From contig JABBOT010000080.1 of NCBI GenBank assembly GCA_016165875.1, forward strand, positions 46,768,032 to 46,832,031: a stretch of DNA of 64,000 nt. The letters run 5' to 3'. Within the stretch, counting starts at the first letter, position 1, and every line of letters begins with the position of its first letter. The DNA is from Acanthopleura granulata (taxonomy: Eukaryota > Mollusca > Polyplacophora > Chitonida > Chitonidae). Under the pieces are notes generated by a model. It ran no database searches and had not been told where the DNA came from. It saw only the letters and a program-made list of their open reading frames with translations. The position numbers were made by a program, and so were the translations under genes. Positions 46,559 through 58,330 of the stretch are shown here, piece by piece.

Positions 46559-47046
46559 TCTTCACAAGGGTCCCCAATATAAGGGCACATCTTTGTCACT
46601 CGTTAGACAGTCAGTAAGGTGGCCAATCTTCCTTCTTCATTTGGTTTCCTGTGTAAAGGGGTATGTTGGCCGGAGAGCCCAGCGTTGAGAGATTGTCACC
46701 TGGTGACAAACTTACCTGCAAATTATATCAGCGTATATGTACATTAACACGTTATGGATCTTACTTGACGAATTTTATCTTATTTTACGTACTTGTAATC
46801 TAAAACTGTATAGATGTTCGTTGAATATTATGTGAACTTGAATGCATTAATTGAATGTTACACCTTAACAACCCATTATCAAGAATTAATGTTCGATTAT
46901 ATCTTTTTTAAATATGTTACGTAAATTAAAGCGAGCATAAAATCTGATGACGTGTATAAATAGAAAAAGGAAGTAAACTGAAGATATCACAGAGGAAAGA
47001 AATAAATAAAGCTTTAAAACTGAGAAGCCGAAATTCAACATTGGGA
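46559..47046. other. Gene-free spacer
   Basis: The sequence becomes strongly AT-rich from about 46720. I see no gene or element before the 28-bp array. Confidence 0.5.
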
Positions 47047-47270
47047 ATGTAATACTGACGGACAGGCACTACCTATGTAATACTGACGGACAGGCACTAC
47101 CTATGTAATACTGACGGGCAGGCACTACCTATGTAATACTGACGGACAGACACTACCTATGTAATACTGACGGACAGGCACTACCTATGTAATACTGACG
47201 GACAGGCACTACCTATGTAATACTGACGGACAGGCACTACCTATGTAATACTGACGGACAGACACTACCT
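47047..47270. repeat. Minisatellite, 28-bp unit, 8 near-identical copies
   Basis: Eight head-to-tail units of exactly 28 bp start at 47047 and every 28 bp after. Each reads ATGTAATACTGACGGACAGG then CACTACCT. Only three variant bases exist: unit 3 has GACGGGCAGG, and units 4 and 8 both have GACGGACAGA. Units 1-4 and 5-8 are therefore two copies of a 112-bp block differing at one base. Near-identity means very recent growth. The TAA in every unit, with a 28-bp period, closes reading frames, so the array is non-coding. Confidence 0.98.
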
Positions 47271-48257
47271 ATGTTGTAGATTCTGAAGCCCTTAAAGACT
47301 TGGGCAATCACTGTTATTGAAAATGTTTCGTGATATTTTGGCTGTTACGTGAAATCACTGCTCAGACATTGATTGTTAGTGTTGCTCCATATGGTGGATA
47401 GACAGACATCGGTGTAACAATTCTGATTGGAGGATATTTTAACAGTTAAACTGCAGAATTTTGGTCCAACTGGTTAGTCATGTATTTATATGGAAGTGAG
47501 AACCGCTACACATATCGCTGTGCCTGTGTGATGAATAGGGGGCTGCAATAGCTTGTTAGGGCGAGTTGACAACAAAACCACTTCAGAACAGTGATTGCCT
47601 GGCAATTCATTGAGATGATTTGCTGCATCATTTTTCTCCTTAGCGAAGCCAGATTTATTACGGAAATGTCTTCCCAACGTCGGCAGAAAATAATTTGCTC
47701 CACATTATAAAGTCCTTCTGTGTTCGGTACATTCTTTGACAGTTGCAACCAGCTTCCGTTGAGATCCATGCAGTCGGAGACGAAGACAAGAAGGACTACT
47801 GGAATACGACGCTGCGCCAACAAAGTTCGTCCTGACAAATGGCCTAACTCAAAGAAACCTCGGTCGTTTAAAACGGTATAGAGCTGAAGCTCTCACGAGC
47901 ACTTGAAATCTTGGAACCGCTCAAACATTCAGTATCGATGGTACAGGAGAGCTACTGTACAGGCCCTCACGCTAAATAGTTAACATGGCGAAATGACGTA
48001 GCCAAATGCTTGGCTAGGCAGTGAAGATTATTTGCCATTTATTCTATTCATAAGCATTGTAGAAGTTTGGAAACATTTATAAAAGACTTCTGGAAAACTT
48101 CTGTAGGAATTAATTCAAATTAATTGATTGGCTTCATGTTCACTTAAACAATATTTTGCCAAATAGTCTTATGTTTTGGGAAACGCAAGTCGTTTATTAA
48201 CAACGGCCTCAAAGCATAAATCTAATCTGCTACGTTTTAAAGGCCTTGTTTACCGTT
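47271..48257. other. Gene-free stretch
   Basis: A 110-codon minus frame (47506-47838) has no recognisable product. No repeats or RNA genes are seen. Confidence 0.45.
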
Positions 48258-48470
48258 ATGAAACATGAACAAGTCTTACAACGAGGAAAAACTACCGGGA
48301 AGAAAGCCTGCTTCGGTTTTAGGTTAACTGTGTTGGGCTGCGCCATCCTGTCGAGTATAGCTGTTGTATTTTTTCTCACACCGATTATGTCTAAGCAAAC
48401 TGATTTCCACTCACGTCAGGATCTCGCGCCCTCACTACTCAAAGACTTAGACTACCCCAGAATATCCTAG
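48258..48470 (+). CDS. Unrecognised small frame, membrane-anchor-like
   Basis: From the ATG at 48258 the frame encodes 70 residues. A basic start (about residues 1-22, with KTTGKK) is followed by one hydrophobic segment (LTVLGCAILSSIAVVFFLTP, about 23-42) and a polar tail ending at TAG. This is the layout of the N-terminal part of a single-pass type II membrane protein, for example a Golgi transferase or sulfotransferase, but no catalytic part follows. The ATG context is weak (G at -3, no G at +4). A donor-like CACGTCAGG occurs at about 48411. It could be a first exon, a small membrane protein or chance. I recognise no family. Confidence 0.18.
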   Translation: MKHEQVLQRGKTTGKKACFGFRLTVLGCAILSSIAVVFFLTPIMSKQTDFHSRQDLAPSLLKDLDYPRIS

Positions 48471-51400
48471 AATACCATGTCTCTCCAGTCTGTCCTGGAC
48501 ACAACACCGAGCCATAGGAGAACACTGTTTACTTCACGCCCTAACGTACTACCCAGACATTTGGGGCGATAGCAACATTAAAAATGCACAAGGTCGCTCA
48601 ACAAAATCTCTCAATAAACCATTGAGCGTGTATAGAATAGAAAAATAGACCAAACCCTACACCCTAAAGTAGATAAAGGGAAGAAGGTCAGCGATAACAC
48701 CACTGGGCTGTGCTGTGTTATTTATAACAAGGGCTAGCCATCCATGGCATCAATGGAAAGTGAACAATGCTTTTCTATTGAATGTTACTAGTTTTATCTA
48801 ATACGATGATTTTGTGCATGAGGTTTGGTGTCAATGATTTTATATGAAATCAACTTCCGTGATCATTGATTTCGCAATCCCGTTTTGGCATAACTAATGC
48901 CATGGTAATGTGGAATATAATGATTCCCTCGGGATATTTTCAGGATTCCTTATATTTATACTTGAACCTCTCCGATAATAGCTAACGGGGCAAACAAAAT
49001 ATGTTTTGGGAATGGTGTATTTGATAATCGGCTGTGAGCGTTAAGCTAGGGTGTCATGTCATATGTTAGGACATTATGAGTCGATCTCGAGCGATGGTAT
49101 CGTAATAAATGGTGTCGTGATGTTATGATTACAGAGAAGGGGTCATGTCAGGTGTTTATGTACTATGACAGAACCACTGCTCTTGCCAGGCGTCGGAAGT
49201 CCTTGTGTGTGTTATCTATCTGCTGAGGCTGGTATTATTGTCAGAACCGTAAGTGCCGAGAATGTTGTTTCTAGGAATCTTACTACTGTTGTGGCTATGT
49301 TCTGGCCTATCCACACGGCCTTTCAGCAAAACACAACCGTAAACATAGGTTTGTGAAGAACAGAAGTGCTTTTTGACAATACAACACACAAAAAAACTAT
49401 GTACACGGTCTAGCTAATTATGCTGTATAATTACTAATGCTCAGCAATAAACCCCAAAGGTCAAACGTCACCAGCCGCGTACATACCAGTTCAGAGGGAG
49501 AGATCCACGGATACGACCGCTAAGTTTGCCCCAAACAATTTAAGGGCTTTACCTCCTGGTGAAACCTCGTCCGTAGTTTCCAGAGAGACCCCGGTTTCTA
49601 ACTCTACCAATTGCACCTGGTGTATGTGGACATGTAGTTCCGCAGTTAATTAAGCGTTTGCCCCGAAGCCAGCTTAATTTCAGAAGTGTGTTTCTCCCTA
49701 GTCTCGGGCTACTCCACTTCATACTGAGCCGCTGTGGTAGTTGTCCCGGGAGAATTACGGCATATAGGGACACAAGCTTAACGTGGCTGAAAATGCCCTG
49801 AATATCACCATAGAGAAACCTTTGTTGTTAATATTTTTATCATGATGCATGGTTTGATAAACGACGGAGCGGATTAGGTGTATTAAGCCCAGTTCGTTAT
49901 GGCCGACAATGCCGTCAAGAACTCATACCGACAAAAAGTCATTTTCGACAATAAATGTCGCTAGTTGTTGGCTCGGTTGTAGAAATAACCTGCACAGTCT
50001 CATTGAAGCCAGAGTGTGCAGCCTGTTAGAATGAAAAAGTGGCTACAAGCTAGGCCTAAAAGTGTCTTTATGATTTTTCTTATATAAATGTTTCTGATTA
50101 TTTAAAGTGTTCTTATTTTGTGATTGTTTTGTTGCGAACCTAATGTCAGGAGCGTTGCTTTTATGTCAAGTACTCGATTTAATGTTAGAATAGTTTTTGG
50201 CGAATGCGTCAATATTTCTCTAGCAAAATTCAAAAGAAATTCTGTCAAAGGTGAAAATAAAAGAGCAAATAACTACTTTCTCGTCATATTCATTCAGCGT
50301 TATCAATATGGTCCTTAAAGTGCATTGTTGTATTAAAGCATGTGGTTGCTTTTGTGGAGTTGAAAAAACTATGAAAAAATAAATAGTTTTGGATGTAGTT
50401 TCCAATGTTCTTTCCACTGTCGGTTAAATATATTTAGATAGTATTGCATTTTATGAAATACACAAATATACTGTAAAATTTACTGACAGCTTGATTGTCA
50501 AGGATTTGTGTGGATATCTTTGCAAAAATTGCAAAGGTATTTTCCCCTTTTACAATCCTTTTAGGGAGTTTGGAAGTTTTAGTTTAGTGATATGTGTTAC
50601 TGATGAACGGAAATATTGTAGGAAGCTCCATTGAGGTTATGTAGATAAGTATCGTGAACCCAAGGTAGGGTTACTAAGCCAAAGGAAAATGTACCAGTAA
50701 GGAAGCAACGCATCCGAGGTCATCCTCCGTAATCAAAGCCATATGAACGGCAAGGGACAATATTTGGTCACTGCTTTTCTGGCACAGTCGATGAAGTTAG
50801 GCAATGAAATATAGTGAAATTTCATGTCAAAGCAGGCAGGCACGCAGCCATTTTGGCGGAGTTGATTATAACTGATAAGTCAGTGCCACTCATACTAGGC
50901 TATCTTTGAAACGCATCGGTTTGACGTCTGTTCAGGAACCTTTCATATCTTCAGAGGGCGTCTATTTTAAACATGCGCCGTTAGCTGATCGGGACTCATT
51001 TGCCCACGTCAGAGCCTCTGATGCTGAATTGTATTTCCGCACCAATCCCAGTACATGACACTTATACCAGTCTCTGTAACCTGGAATTCTGGTCTCTAAC
51101 TGTTTGGATAACTCACTATGATGCGGTAACGTGCAAAATGATTGGTAGCTTCGTATAAATCAAAGAATCCACTCAACAATCTTTTAGGCGGTGACTAATA
51201 ATTTGACCAGAATGTAAGGAGCGACACTGGATTTCTCGAGACTACTGAGCGATGTCAAGGATTTTTTTATGTCAAGAATCTGTACAATGAACAATTAGCG
51301 GGCTTGTGGGTTATAGGCCTCGCACTGTTTGAGGTGCTTTGGGGACCTCAAGGAGTCGACGACGCCCATATCACCATTTGCGTAGTCTAACTTGGGTTGC

Positions 51401-53515
51401 AGAACATGTCTCTTACCAATATGATATGCCTGTCTATACATAACACGTGGAAGCTAATCAGTAAATTACCAAAGGTCGGTATTCCCTGAGAATTCAAAAT
51501 TTCTCCAATCAAAATGGCCGCCATCGTGTAATGAAAACTTCTGGAGTCTAGTGATAAGCCACAGTCAAATGAGTACATAAATATATTTTATATGAAGCGA
51601 ATATATATTTTTAAATAATTACGCCGGTAACATTTTTTTCTTTTACCTTTCAGAAAAGACTGACATGTGTTCCATGGCATAAATCATGATCACAAGGTAA
51701 GATTCACAAGGTAAGGTTGTATGTTTCTCCATTGTTTGATAGATGTAGTGCTGTAGTCTTATATATTACAATAAGTCAGAAATCAATGGAAGGGTTGTTC
51801 CTGAATGAGAATATGATTTTCTCATTACAATCATAAATCAAAGGTCGAAATGTAAATGTCATTGTCTCGTGTTTGACACTTTACAATGTTCATCTTCTAC
51901 GAAGCTAACAGTCACTACTAGTGGAATCAATTTGCGAAACTTTCCTTTCCTTATCTGATTTTTCTCACAGAGGGTTTACTTATCTATTTTGATTTCAAGA
52001 CAAAGGCTAAAACCGCCCGAGGTTACACATGTTGAACAAAGCCTTGAATGTCTGTGTCCATCACTAGTGGGTTTTCCACTGGCCAAATGTTCGGCTTTCT
52101 TCTAGTGAGACATCCCGTGTTTCAGACATCGTTGTTTAGTCGTTAATGGTACGCTCCTGGCATTTGGAAGTTGCTTGGTGTCTTCATTCCCTGAGGGAGC
52201 ACTGTGTTCTCCAAACTCCACGGTTTGAGATAAGATAGCACTAACAACCATTCCTATTCACAATGACCATCTGGCGACGGACTAGAGTCCGGAGCATCGG
52301 GTATATAATGACCAGCACTATGTTTTATTATGACGAGAGGGGAAGCGTGCAATGATTCCCTCCAGGCTTAAGGCCCTTCATTGTCCTGGTTGGCCTTTTG
52401 CATGGCTTCAGTGCTGTGGACACTGGGAGCCTTATAACTGTGGCGAAGAGTTTAGTGTATCAAAACATCAACCGAATTCCAATCTCTTCGTTGCTCGACC
52501 TAAATACATTTGACATCAATATTCCTTATTCATGGGTGGAACTTGAAATAGAACTTTGATGAAAATAGCGGAGTGTGTTTTGAAAATGTTCTGGAGATGA
52601 TTGACAGGCTAAAAGGCTTTCGATCTTAATGCATTCGATTGGACGAAAGCGTTATTATATTAATTAAATATCCACAAAAAGTGGCCAGCATGAAGTAGGC
52701 CTATGTCGTCAGAAATAGTTCATGGTCACAAACCTTAATCGCGCCATCTCGCATATAATCTGTCGAATGTCTTTTTATAAAATCGATTGTGGATGGCACT
52801 CATTCGATGCCTTAATGAAACAAAATTTACCGTAATGTACGTATTTAAGTTCAATCACAATGGCCACCGACAACATCTCCGCTACATCAGTGCGGAAGTT
52901 GGTCTTGTGGGTGCAGAAATACGTAACAGTGTAGCGTTCCGTTATCTCAACACATCTTATGTCGTTTACGTAATTAGCCGCAGTGATTTGTTTAATCTTG
53001 ACAGTAACCTGAGCAACCGAGTCAGTAAACTTCGGGGATTTGGGGGGAGGGAATTTTTTTTTGTGACTTTTCAAACTGGTTGTCTATGTTGTCAAATAGT
53101 ATTCAGTGAAAGAGTAACTATTTCATTTTCTACAGAAACATTATTTTACATCTGGATGTCCTTAAGTTAGAGCCTCATTTATGTTATTACATTTATGGAC
53201 TGTATAAACTGTAGTGTGTCAAATCTCCAAGCACAGAGCGCGCAACCTGTTGAAGTCCAAAAGAGAAATATACTATTTCTTATAGACTTTGAATTTTGAG
53301 TCTGAACAAGTCTGGTACAATCCTCCTAAACAACATTGTTTTGTATCTCTAATTTTCATTCTGGCAACACGGCTCCAAAATAAGAGCCGCATTAACAAAT
53401 TGTGGTGACAATTTTGATGACCAGGCATGTTGCCTAGTTCTCAGAAGCATTAATCGTTAAACATTAGTATAATTACATCCATTATGCCGAATCAACATTA
53501 CTTGGGCCATATACG
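48471..53515. other. Long gene-free stretch
   Basis: Five kilobases have no array, SINE or recognisable gene. AAAATGGCCGCCATCG at about 51512 and CAGCCATTTTGGCGG at about 50848 contain the same GCCATTTTGGC-type core seen near 23331, in opposite orientations. They may be worn parts of a dispersed repeat. The complementary frames at 52775-53170 are shadows of each other and match nothing known to me. Confidence 0.4.
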
Positions 53516-53612
53516 ATGGAGGTGAAATATGCAATGGGCAATACTTCTTCGAAAACTTTAGAGTTCAGTGCAGCTGGCAAGTCGTCATCAGACCTGGTTG
53601 TCCGTTTGACAG
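53516..53612 (+). CDS. Candidate first coding exon, unrecognised
   Basis: Two in-frame ATGs lie at 53516 (A at -3, G at +4) and 53534 (G at -3, G at +4), both in good start context. The frame runs without a stop into a strong donor, GACAG followed by GTAAAT, with the exon ending at 53612. From the second ATG the peptide begins MGNTSSKTLEFS, which fits an N-myristoylation signal (Gly2, Ser6, Lys7), as in many membrane-associated signalling proteins. Use of the upstream ATG would hide that signal. I found no matching second exon and recognise no family. It is a plausible exon, but signals this short do occur by chance. Confidence 0.2.
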
Positions 53613-55134
53613 GTAAATTGCATCATAAATCAGTTTTCATCCAGTTACACTTTCCGGTAAACACGCTATCAAAGCCTAGGCTTTATCCAGGCTCGATTCG
53701 ACTGATAAATCACTCCGTTGCTATTGGAGGCCGAAGCCGCCAAGCAGTCCAGAATACCCATAGCAAGACATCAATCCAGATTTGATTGGGTGGACGTGGT
53801 TGGATTGACAATGGTACAGCATCATGTGCGGCTTAGTCGTCATAGTTTAAAAAAGCTGTCTGGCAAAGAAGTTTCATAAATGTCCCACAAGTGACATATG
53901 AATTGTTGGCGTAAAAATGTTAGTTTTGAACAAAACTATGCAGTATTCTTTTGGAAATGTTGATGCCCAAGCTCATTTATACTTGTACTGTAACCAGTGT
54001 GGGTTATGACGGCTCTAACGCTTCGCTATTCTCATGTGTACCATGCACTGTTGAAATCACGCTCCCTTACAACATCTCAAGCAAAACAAACTGTGAAGAG
54101 AAAAGACAGTTTAGATTGGCTTTTCACACGCTGAATCCCACGGTTCTTTAAAGTCTACAAATGCTGATGTAACATTTTAAGTATAATTACACCTAAAATG
54201 GAGTATTCATCACGCGATAATTGACATGTGGTTATTTCTTTCGTAGCAATATCATACATTATTTATACGGATATTTTAATTGCTTGTAATCATATTTTGC
54301 CGTTTAATGATTTTTGATGGCAAAAGCTCGTGCATGCAGCCGGAAATTTAATGACATTAGTGTATAATTCATGATACATTTGACAGAACTAAAAACGTAC
54401 AACAAAAATATTAAACTCTAACCAATTCCGGATACGCAATGTAATATTTTCCCTATAAGGTCACTCCCTCTTGACTGCGAAATGTTGTAAGAAAAACACC
54501 GTTAATATCAAATTTTGATAATAGAGTTTTCAGGTATGAATTTGAAAATCTTAGCTCTTTGACATTTGCGTATCTCGTTTCGTGCCGATAACATATAGAA
54601 CACTCCATCAAGTAACACTTGCAACACTCTACCCATAGACAGCTCTTAAGGGACTGTTTACATGGGGCTCTTACGCCACTGTCAATAGAATGTTAATACA
54701 GAATTTCACAATTCTACAAGAGTTTGAAATCTGCAGGCATTTCTAGAATGTCAGAAAGAAACAATACTTCAAATGCCCTTATCAGCTTTGCTTCGTGGAT
54801 CTGTGACCATTCCACTATAAAATATCAGTTATGAGCGATTCTGTGTTTGTTTCTTTGTATTATTTTGTTTAGAGCCGTTTGACGACTTACCTATTAATTT
54901 TTCATTAATACGGTGGCGTTCGTTTGTAGGGAGGAATCCGGATTGCCCTCGGTCACCCACCTGCGTTTGGCAAGTGCCCGATATACATTGCTATTTCTGA
55001 CGTACACATGCGCACACTATACTTGGTGGGACGTTAATCTGCGCAAATGGCCTCACGTACGTTGTCAAGTGCGTATTTTCACCAAAGCTCCAAGAACTGC
55101 GAGAGAATGTGAATGAACAAAATCTGCTCTCTGA
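53613..55134. other. Gene-free stretch
   Basis: No repeat or gene is recognised. If the preceding candidate exon is real, this would be intron. A plus frame at 54913-55116 has no known product. Confidence 0.45.
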
Positions 55135-55336
55135 GTTCTCCTACGCATAAATCTACACCTAGTGACCCATTGTGGTTTTCTGTAAGAGTTATTTTCCCCA
55201 CAAACTTACCCCAGTGCCACATTGTTGTCTTCTCCAAGAGTTCTCTAACCCACAAACCTGCCCTCAGTAGCCTTCTGCAAGAATTCTTTTGCCCATAAGC
55301 CTACCCCAGAATGACCCATAATTGTCCTCTCACGGT
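55135..55336. repeat. Degenerate tandem repeat, ~52-bp unit, 4 copies
   Basis: Units start at 55135, 55188, 55240 and 55283. Each goes through a GTTCTC start, CCCACAAACCTACCCCAG, TGACCCATTGTTGT and CTTCTGCAAGA. Unit 3 lacks about 10 bp (the GCCACATTGTTG part). Similarity is moderate, so the array is not recent. A 61-codon plus frame overlapping it is repeat sequence. Confidence 0.8.
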
Positions 55337-55446
55337 CTTGCAAATTACACATGCATGATACTGCAATATAGGCCGATATGAAATAAAACAGAGCTCTTTC
55401 CTCTTTCAAATGCTACAATTCTTGACTTCCTTGTGGCCTCTGTGAA

Positions 55447-55659
55447 CTAAAATCTGTTAACTGATGAGGTTTGGGGAAGAATTGGTCGGAGTTTTGGATA
55501 AACAGCTCGGAATCTCTTTAAGTCGCGGTGCTTTTGCTCTAATAATGAATGTAGAGCCGGACCGTATTGAGGTATAGATGGCACGGACAATGCCAGGAGT
55601 CCAGGGCTGCCACAGCTATTGTCGGAGTCCTGGCAAGTGTCAGTCTGCTCTGTTGCCAT
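55447..55659 (-). CDS. Candidate small ORF or first exon, unrecognised
   Basis: The minus strand has an ATG opposite 55657-55659 in strong context (ACAATGG), with an in-frame TGA five codons upstream, so the start is well defined. It encodes 70 residues. An acidic, Cys-containing start (ATEQTDTCQDSDNSCGSPG) is followed by LLALSVPSIPQYGPALHSLL and a basic end with KHRDLKRFRAVYPKLRP. No signal peptide or membrane segment is evident. There is no clear splice donor before the stop. I recognise no family. It may be a short protein, an upstream exon or chance. Confidence 0.22.
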   Translation of the reverse strand: MATEQTDTCQDSDNSCGSPGLLALSVPSIPQYGPALHSLLEQKHRDLKRFRAVYPKLRPILPQTSSVNRF

Positions 55660-56408
55660 TGTCCAAACAAGCGTTCAGGAGAAGCCTCTTACAAACCAAT
55701 TGACGATTTTATTGTATGATGGATCGGCGCTCAAAAAAAAAAGACGGCTGCCGAATAAGCACTAGGCATTTCCCGCCGAGAATTGGCCGCTCTCTGCGCT
55801 CTGTCAAGTTGGGTTAGCACACCACGTAAGATATCAGCGGCTTCTCACTCTAGGCCGAATGACGATCTCTAAGAAGACGGAATGCACGGGATCATTAGCC
55901 ACATTGCATCTCTGCTGAAGCTCAAGTGGTCACTTGACATACCTCAGTGAAATAAACCCGCTAATACAGATATAGATTTGGCAGCGGGTTGCCCTTTCTC
56001 CCCCTCCGTTCCCTCCCTAGTCGGTGTTTACCTCCTCTTGAAGATAATGAGAGGATTTGTTAGGCGCCTTGTATTCCTCAGTCGTGAACAATCAAGAAGA
56101 CGTTTGCACCAAGATATAATCTACCAAGCAATTCTTAGAAACCATGCTATAACAGTCTGCATGTGAACTATATAACGAGAGCATAATTTCTCGTTCAGGG
56201 AAAGTACGCCGGCTGCTTTGACTCAGCTTCAAGGTACAGCGGCTTGCACTGATAGAACGTATTTACACATTTATGAACGTCAGTTTTATGATTTACATTA
56301 TAATTTACTTTAAATTCGGCCCTAACGTAATAAGGATATACGTAATAAATGTAATAAAGTAGAAAAGTGTATCTGTTAAAGGACACTATTGTATAAAAAG
56401 GACATCCA
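55660..56408. other. Gene-free spacer
   Basis: A 10-base A run lies at about 55733. A plus frame at 55978-56166 has no recognised product. There are no elements. Confidence 0.45.
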
Positions 56409-56430
56409 ATATATATATATATATATATAT
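56409..56430. repeat. (AT)11 microsatellite
   Basis: Eleven perfect AT dinucleotides directly abut the left end of the 36-bp array. Such runs are unstable and can form cruciforms. Their position at the youngest end of the array is noted in the findings. Confidence 0.96.
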
Positions 56431-57140
56431 TGTGTATACGGTCAGTGAGAACTGATCTGCATATGTTGTGTATTCGGTCAGTGAGAACTGATCTGCATAT
56501 GTTGTGTATACGGTCAGTGAGAACTGATCTGCATATGTTGTGTATTCCGTCAGTGAGAACTGATCTGCATATATTGTGTATTCGGTCAGTGGGGATTCAG
56601 CTACATGTATTTTGTAGTCGATCAGTGGTGACTGAGCTACATGCAATGTGTATAAGGTAGTTGGGACTGAGCTATATGTATTTGGCATTCGATCAACTGG
56701 GACTGAGCCATGCGTATTGTTTATTCGATCAGTATGGACTGAGCTATGCGTACTATTTATTCGATCAGCATGTATTGTGTATTCAATCAAACTGGCTATA
56801 TGCCTATTCTGTGTATTCGATCAATTGGGACAGAGCTATGCATATTGTTCATTTGATCAATGAGGATTTATCTATGGCACTGTTTATTCCATCAGAGCTT
56901 ACTGGCCTGCATGCATTGTGTATTCAATCAAAATGGCTATATAGATATACTGTGTATAGGTAGTGTCAACTGAGCTACATGTATCCTGTGGGGATCAGTG
57001 AGGGTTATTTACCCATATTATGCATTCGGACTGAACTCCATGTATTTGTATTCAGTCATTTTTGACTGAGGTGCATGTATTGTGAATTCTTTCAACTGCA
57101 TTGTGTTTTCCAGCAGTGAAAAGCGAGATGCATGTATTGA
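56431..57140. repeat. Minisatellite, 36-bp unit, about 19 copies with a divergence gradient
   Basis: Units 1-6 are exactly 36 bp, starting at 56431, 56467, 56503, 56539, 56575 and 56611. They read TGTGTATACGGTCAGTGAGA then ACTGATCTGCATATGT. Units 1 and 3 carry TATACGG, unit 2 TATTCGG and unit 4 TATTCCG. From unit 5 onward units diverge steadily, and lengths vary from unit 7 to the end. Because 36 is a multiple of three, frames stay open: 76, 71 and 100 codons on plus, and 134 on minus (56386-56790) with a 12-residue period around YADQFSLTEYTT. The minus frame also runs through the AT microsatellite, so I take it as a by-product. Confidence 0.95.
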
Positions 57141-58330
57141 TTTTGACCTCGTATATGTCTTCTTAACTTCCTTCGATAATTGACAGCTGCTTACTTATTC
57201 AAACGTCCTTTCTCAAGGTTTGATGGTCCACTCCGGAGAGTCTTTAACGCCTCGAGGAGGGAAGTAGGCCTACAAAATAACCATCCACTACGGAGCACTT
57301 GGGGGTCATTTCTTCCATGTTTTTCAACTAAAGCATTATTCCATTCAGTTGACAAGAGAAACATTATGAAACATCATCGAATGTTATAGTTTAATGGCTC
57401 ACGGTTATGTTTTGATTTCTTAAGACCGTTAACACAGAAATGTAGCATTGCTGTTTGTGGTTGCCGTCGTTTCTGGAGATTGGTTATTGTTCCCCTCTGA
57501 GAATAACTGGCATTGCCTTGTCAGAAACGTCGGGGAAAATGCTCTTCGTTCTCTGAAGGAAGAATAGACATACCAGGCAGCGAATGAAAGCTGGCGTCGT
57601 ACAATACAAAATGGTGACAGAGGAACAAGAGAAGAAATTAAATTAACTAACCAGACAGATAAATAGAATACGCCTCTGGCCCCGGTTAAGGTACATTTGT
57701 CTTCGTCATCCGCTCTCTGGTTTCACGGTAGCCTATGGTCTCTTCAGTCCATCTTACCGAAGACTTGTTGCTGTATTTGTAATGATATATCTGGTGTGTG
57801 CGAGTTTTTCCAGGAAGTCGTACTTAAGCTTCCTTTCCTCAGATTGTACCATAGTCAGTTTAGATATTGCTTTCCACAGTTTGCGTCAGTATAGATGCGC
57901 ATGTTCATGTAGACACTAGAAATGGCGTATATTGTACGTCTTGCCATCTTTAATCAGATTTTAGCCAAGAAATCGTCAAAATCCGCAATTGTCTCTTCAA
58001 ACGGGAAATCTCATAAGTAAAAAAAATCCTTTCCATTTTCTGTTGTTCTGTATAATTGTACATTGTGTGGCCTATTTTCCAAAATATAAAAGGTGCAAAA
58101 GTAAGCCATAACTGAAATAAATAAACTGAACGGCGATGACCTTATACATCTTTTTTCCTACTGTGCCATGGGCCGCTTAGCGGTGAATGATTTTTACAGG
58201 AAATCTCATCGCCTTCTTTGTTTGTTAACATGTTACATGTGATCAAGCCCGGTGGCCTGTCTATCGATTCTCCAGTAATTGGTATGTGTCGGGACAGCGG
58301 CAGTTAATCTCACGCTCTTATCATTCTCAG
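57141..58330. other. Gene-free stretch
   Basis: No repeat array or mobile element is seen. Short plus frames at 57180-57389 and 57697-57894 have no recognised product. The right end (58310-58330) ends in CTCTTATCATTCTCAG, a possible splice acceptor for the next candidate. Confidence 0.45.
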
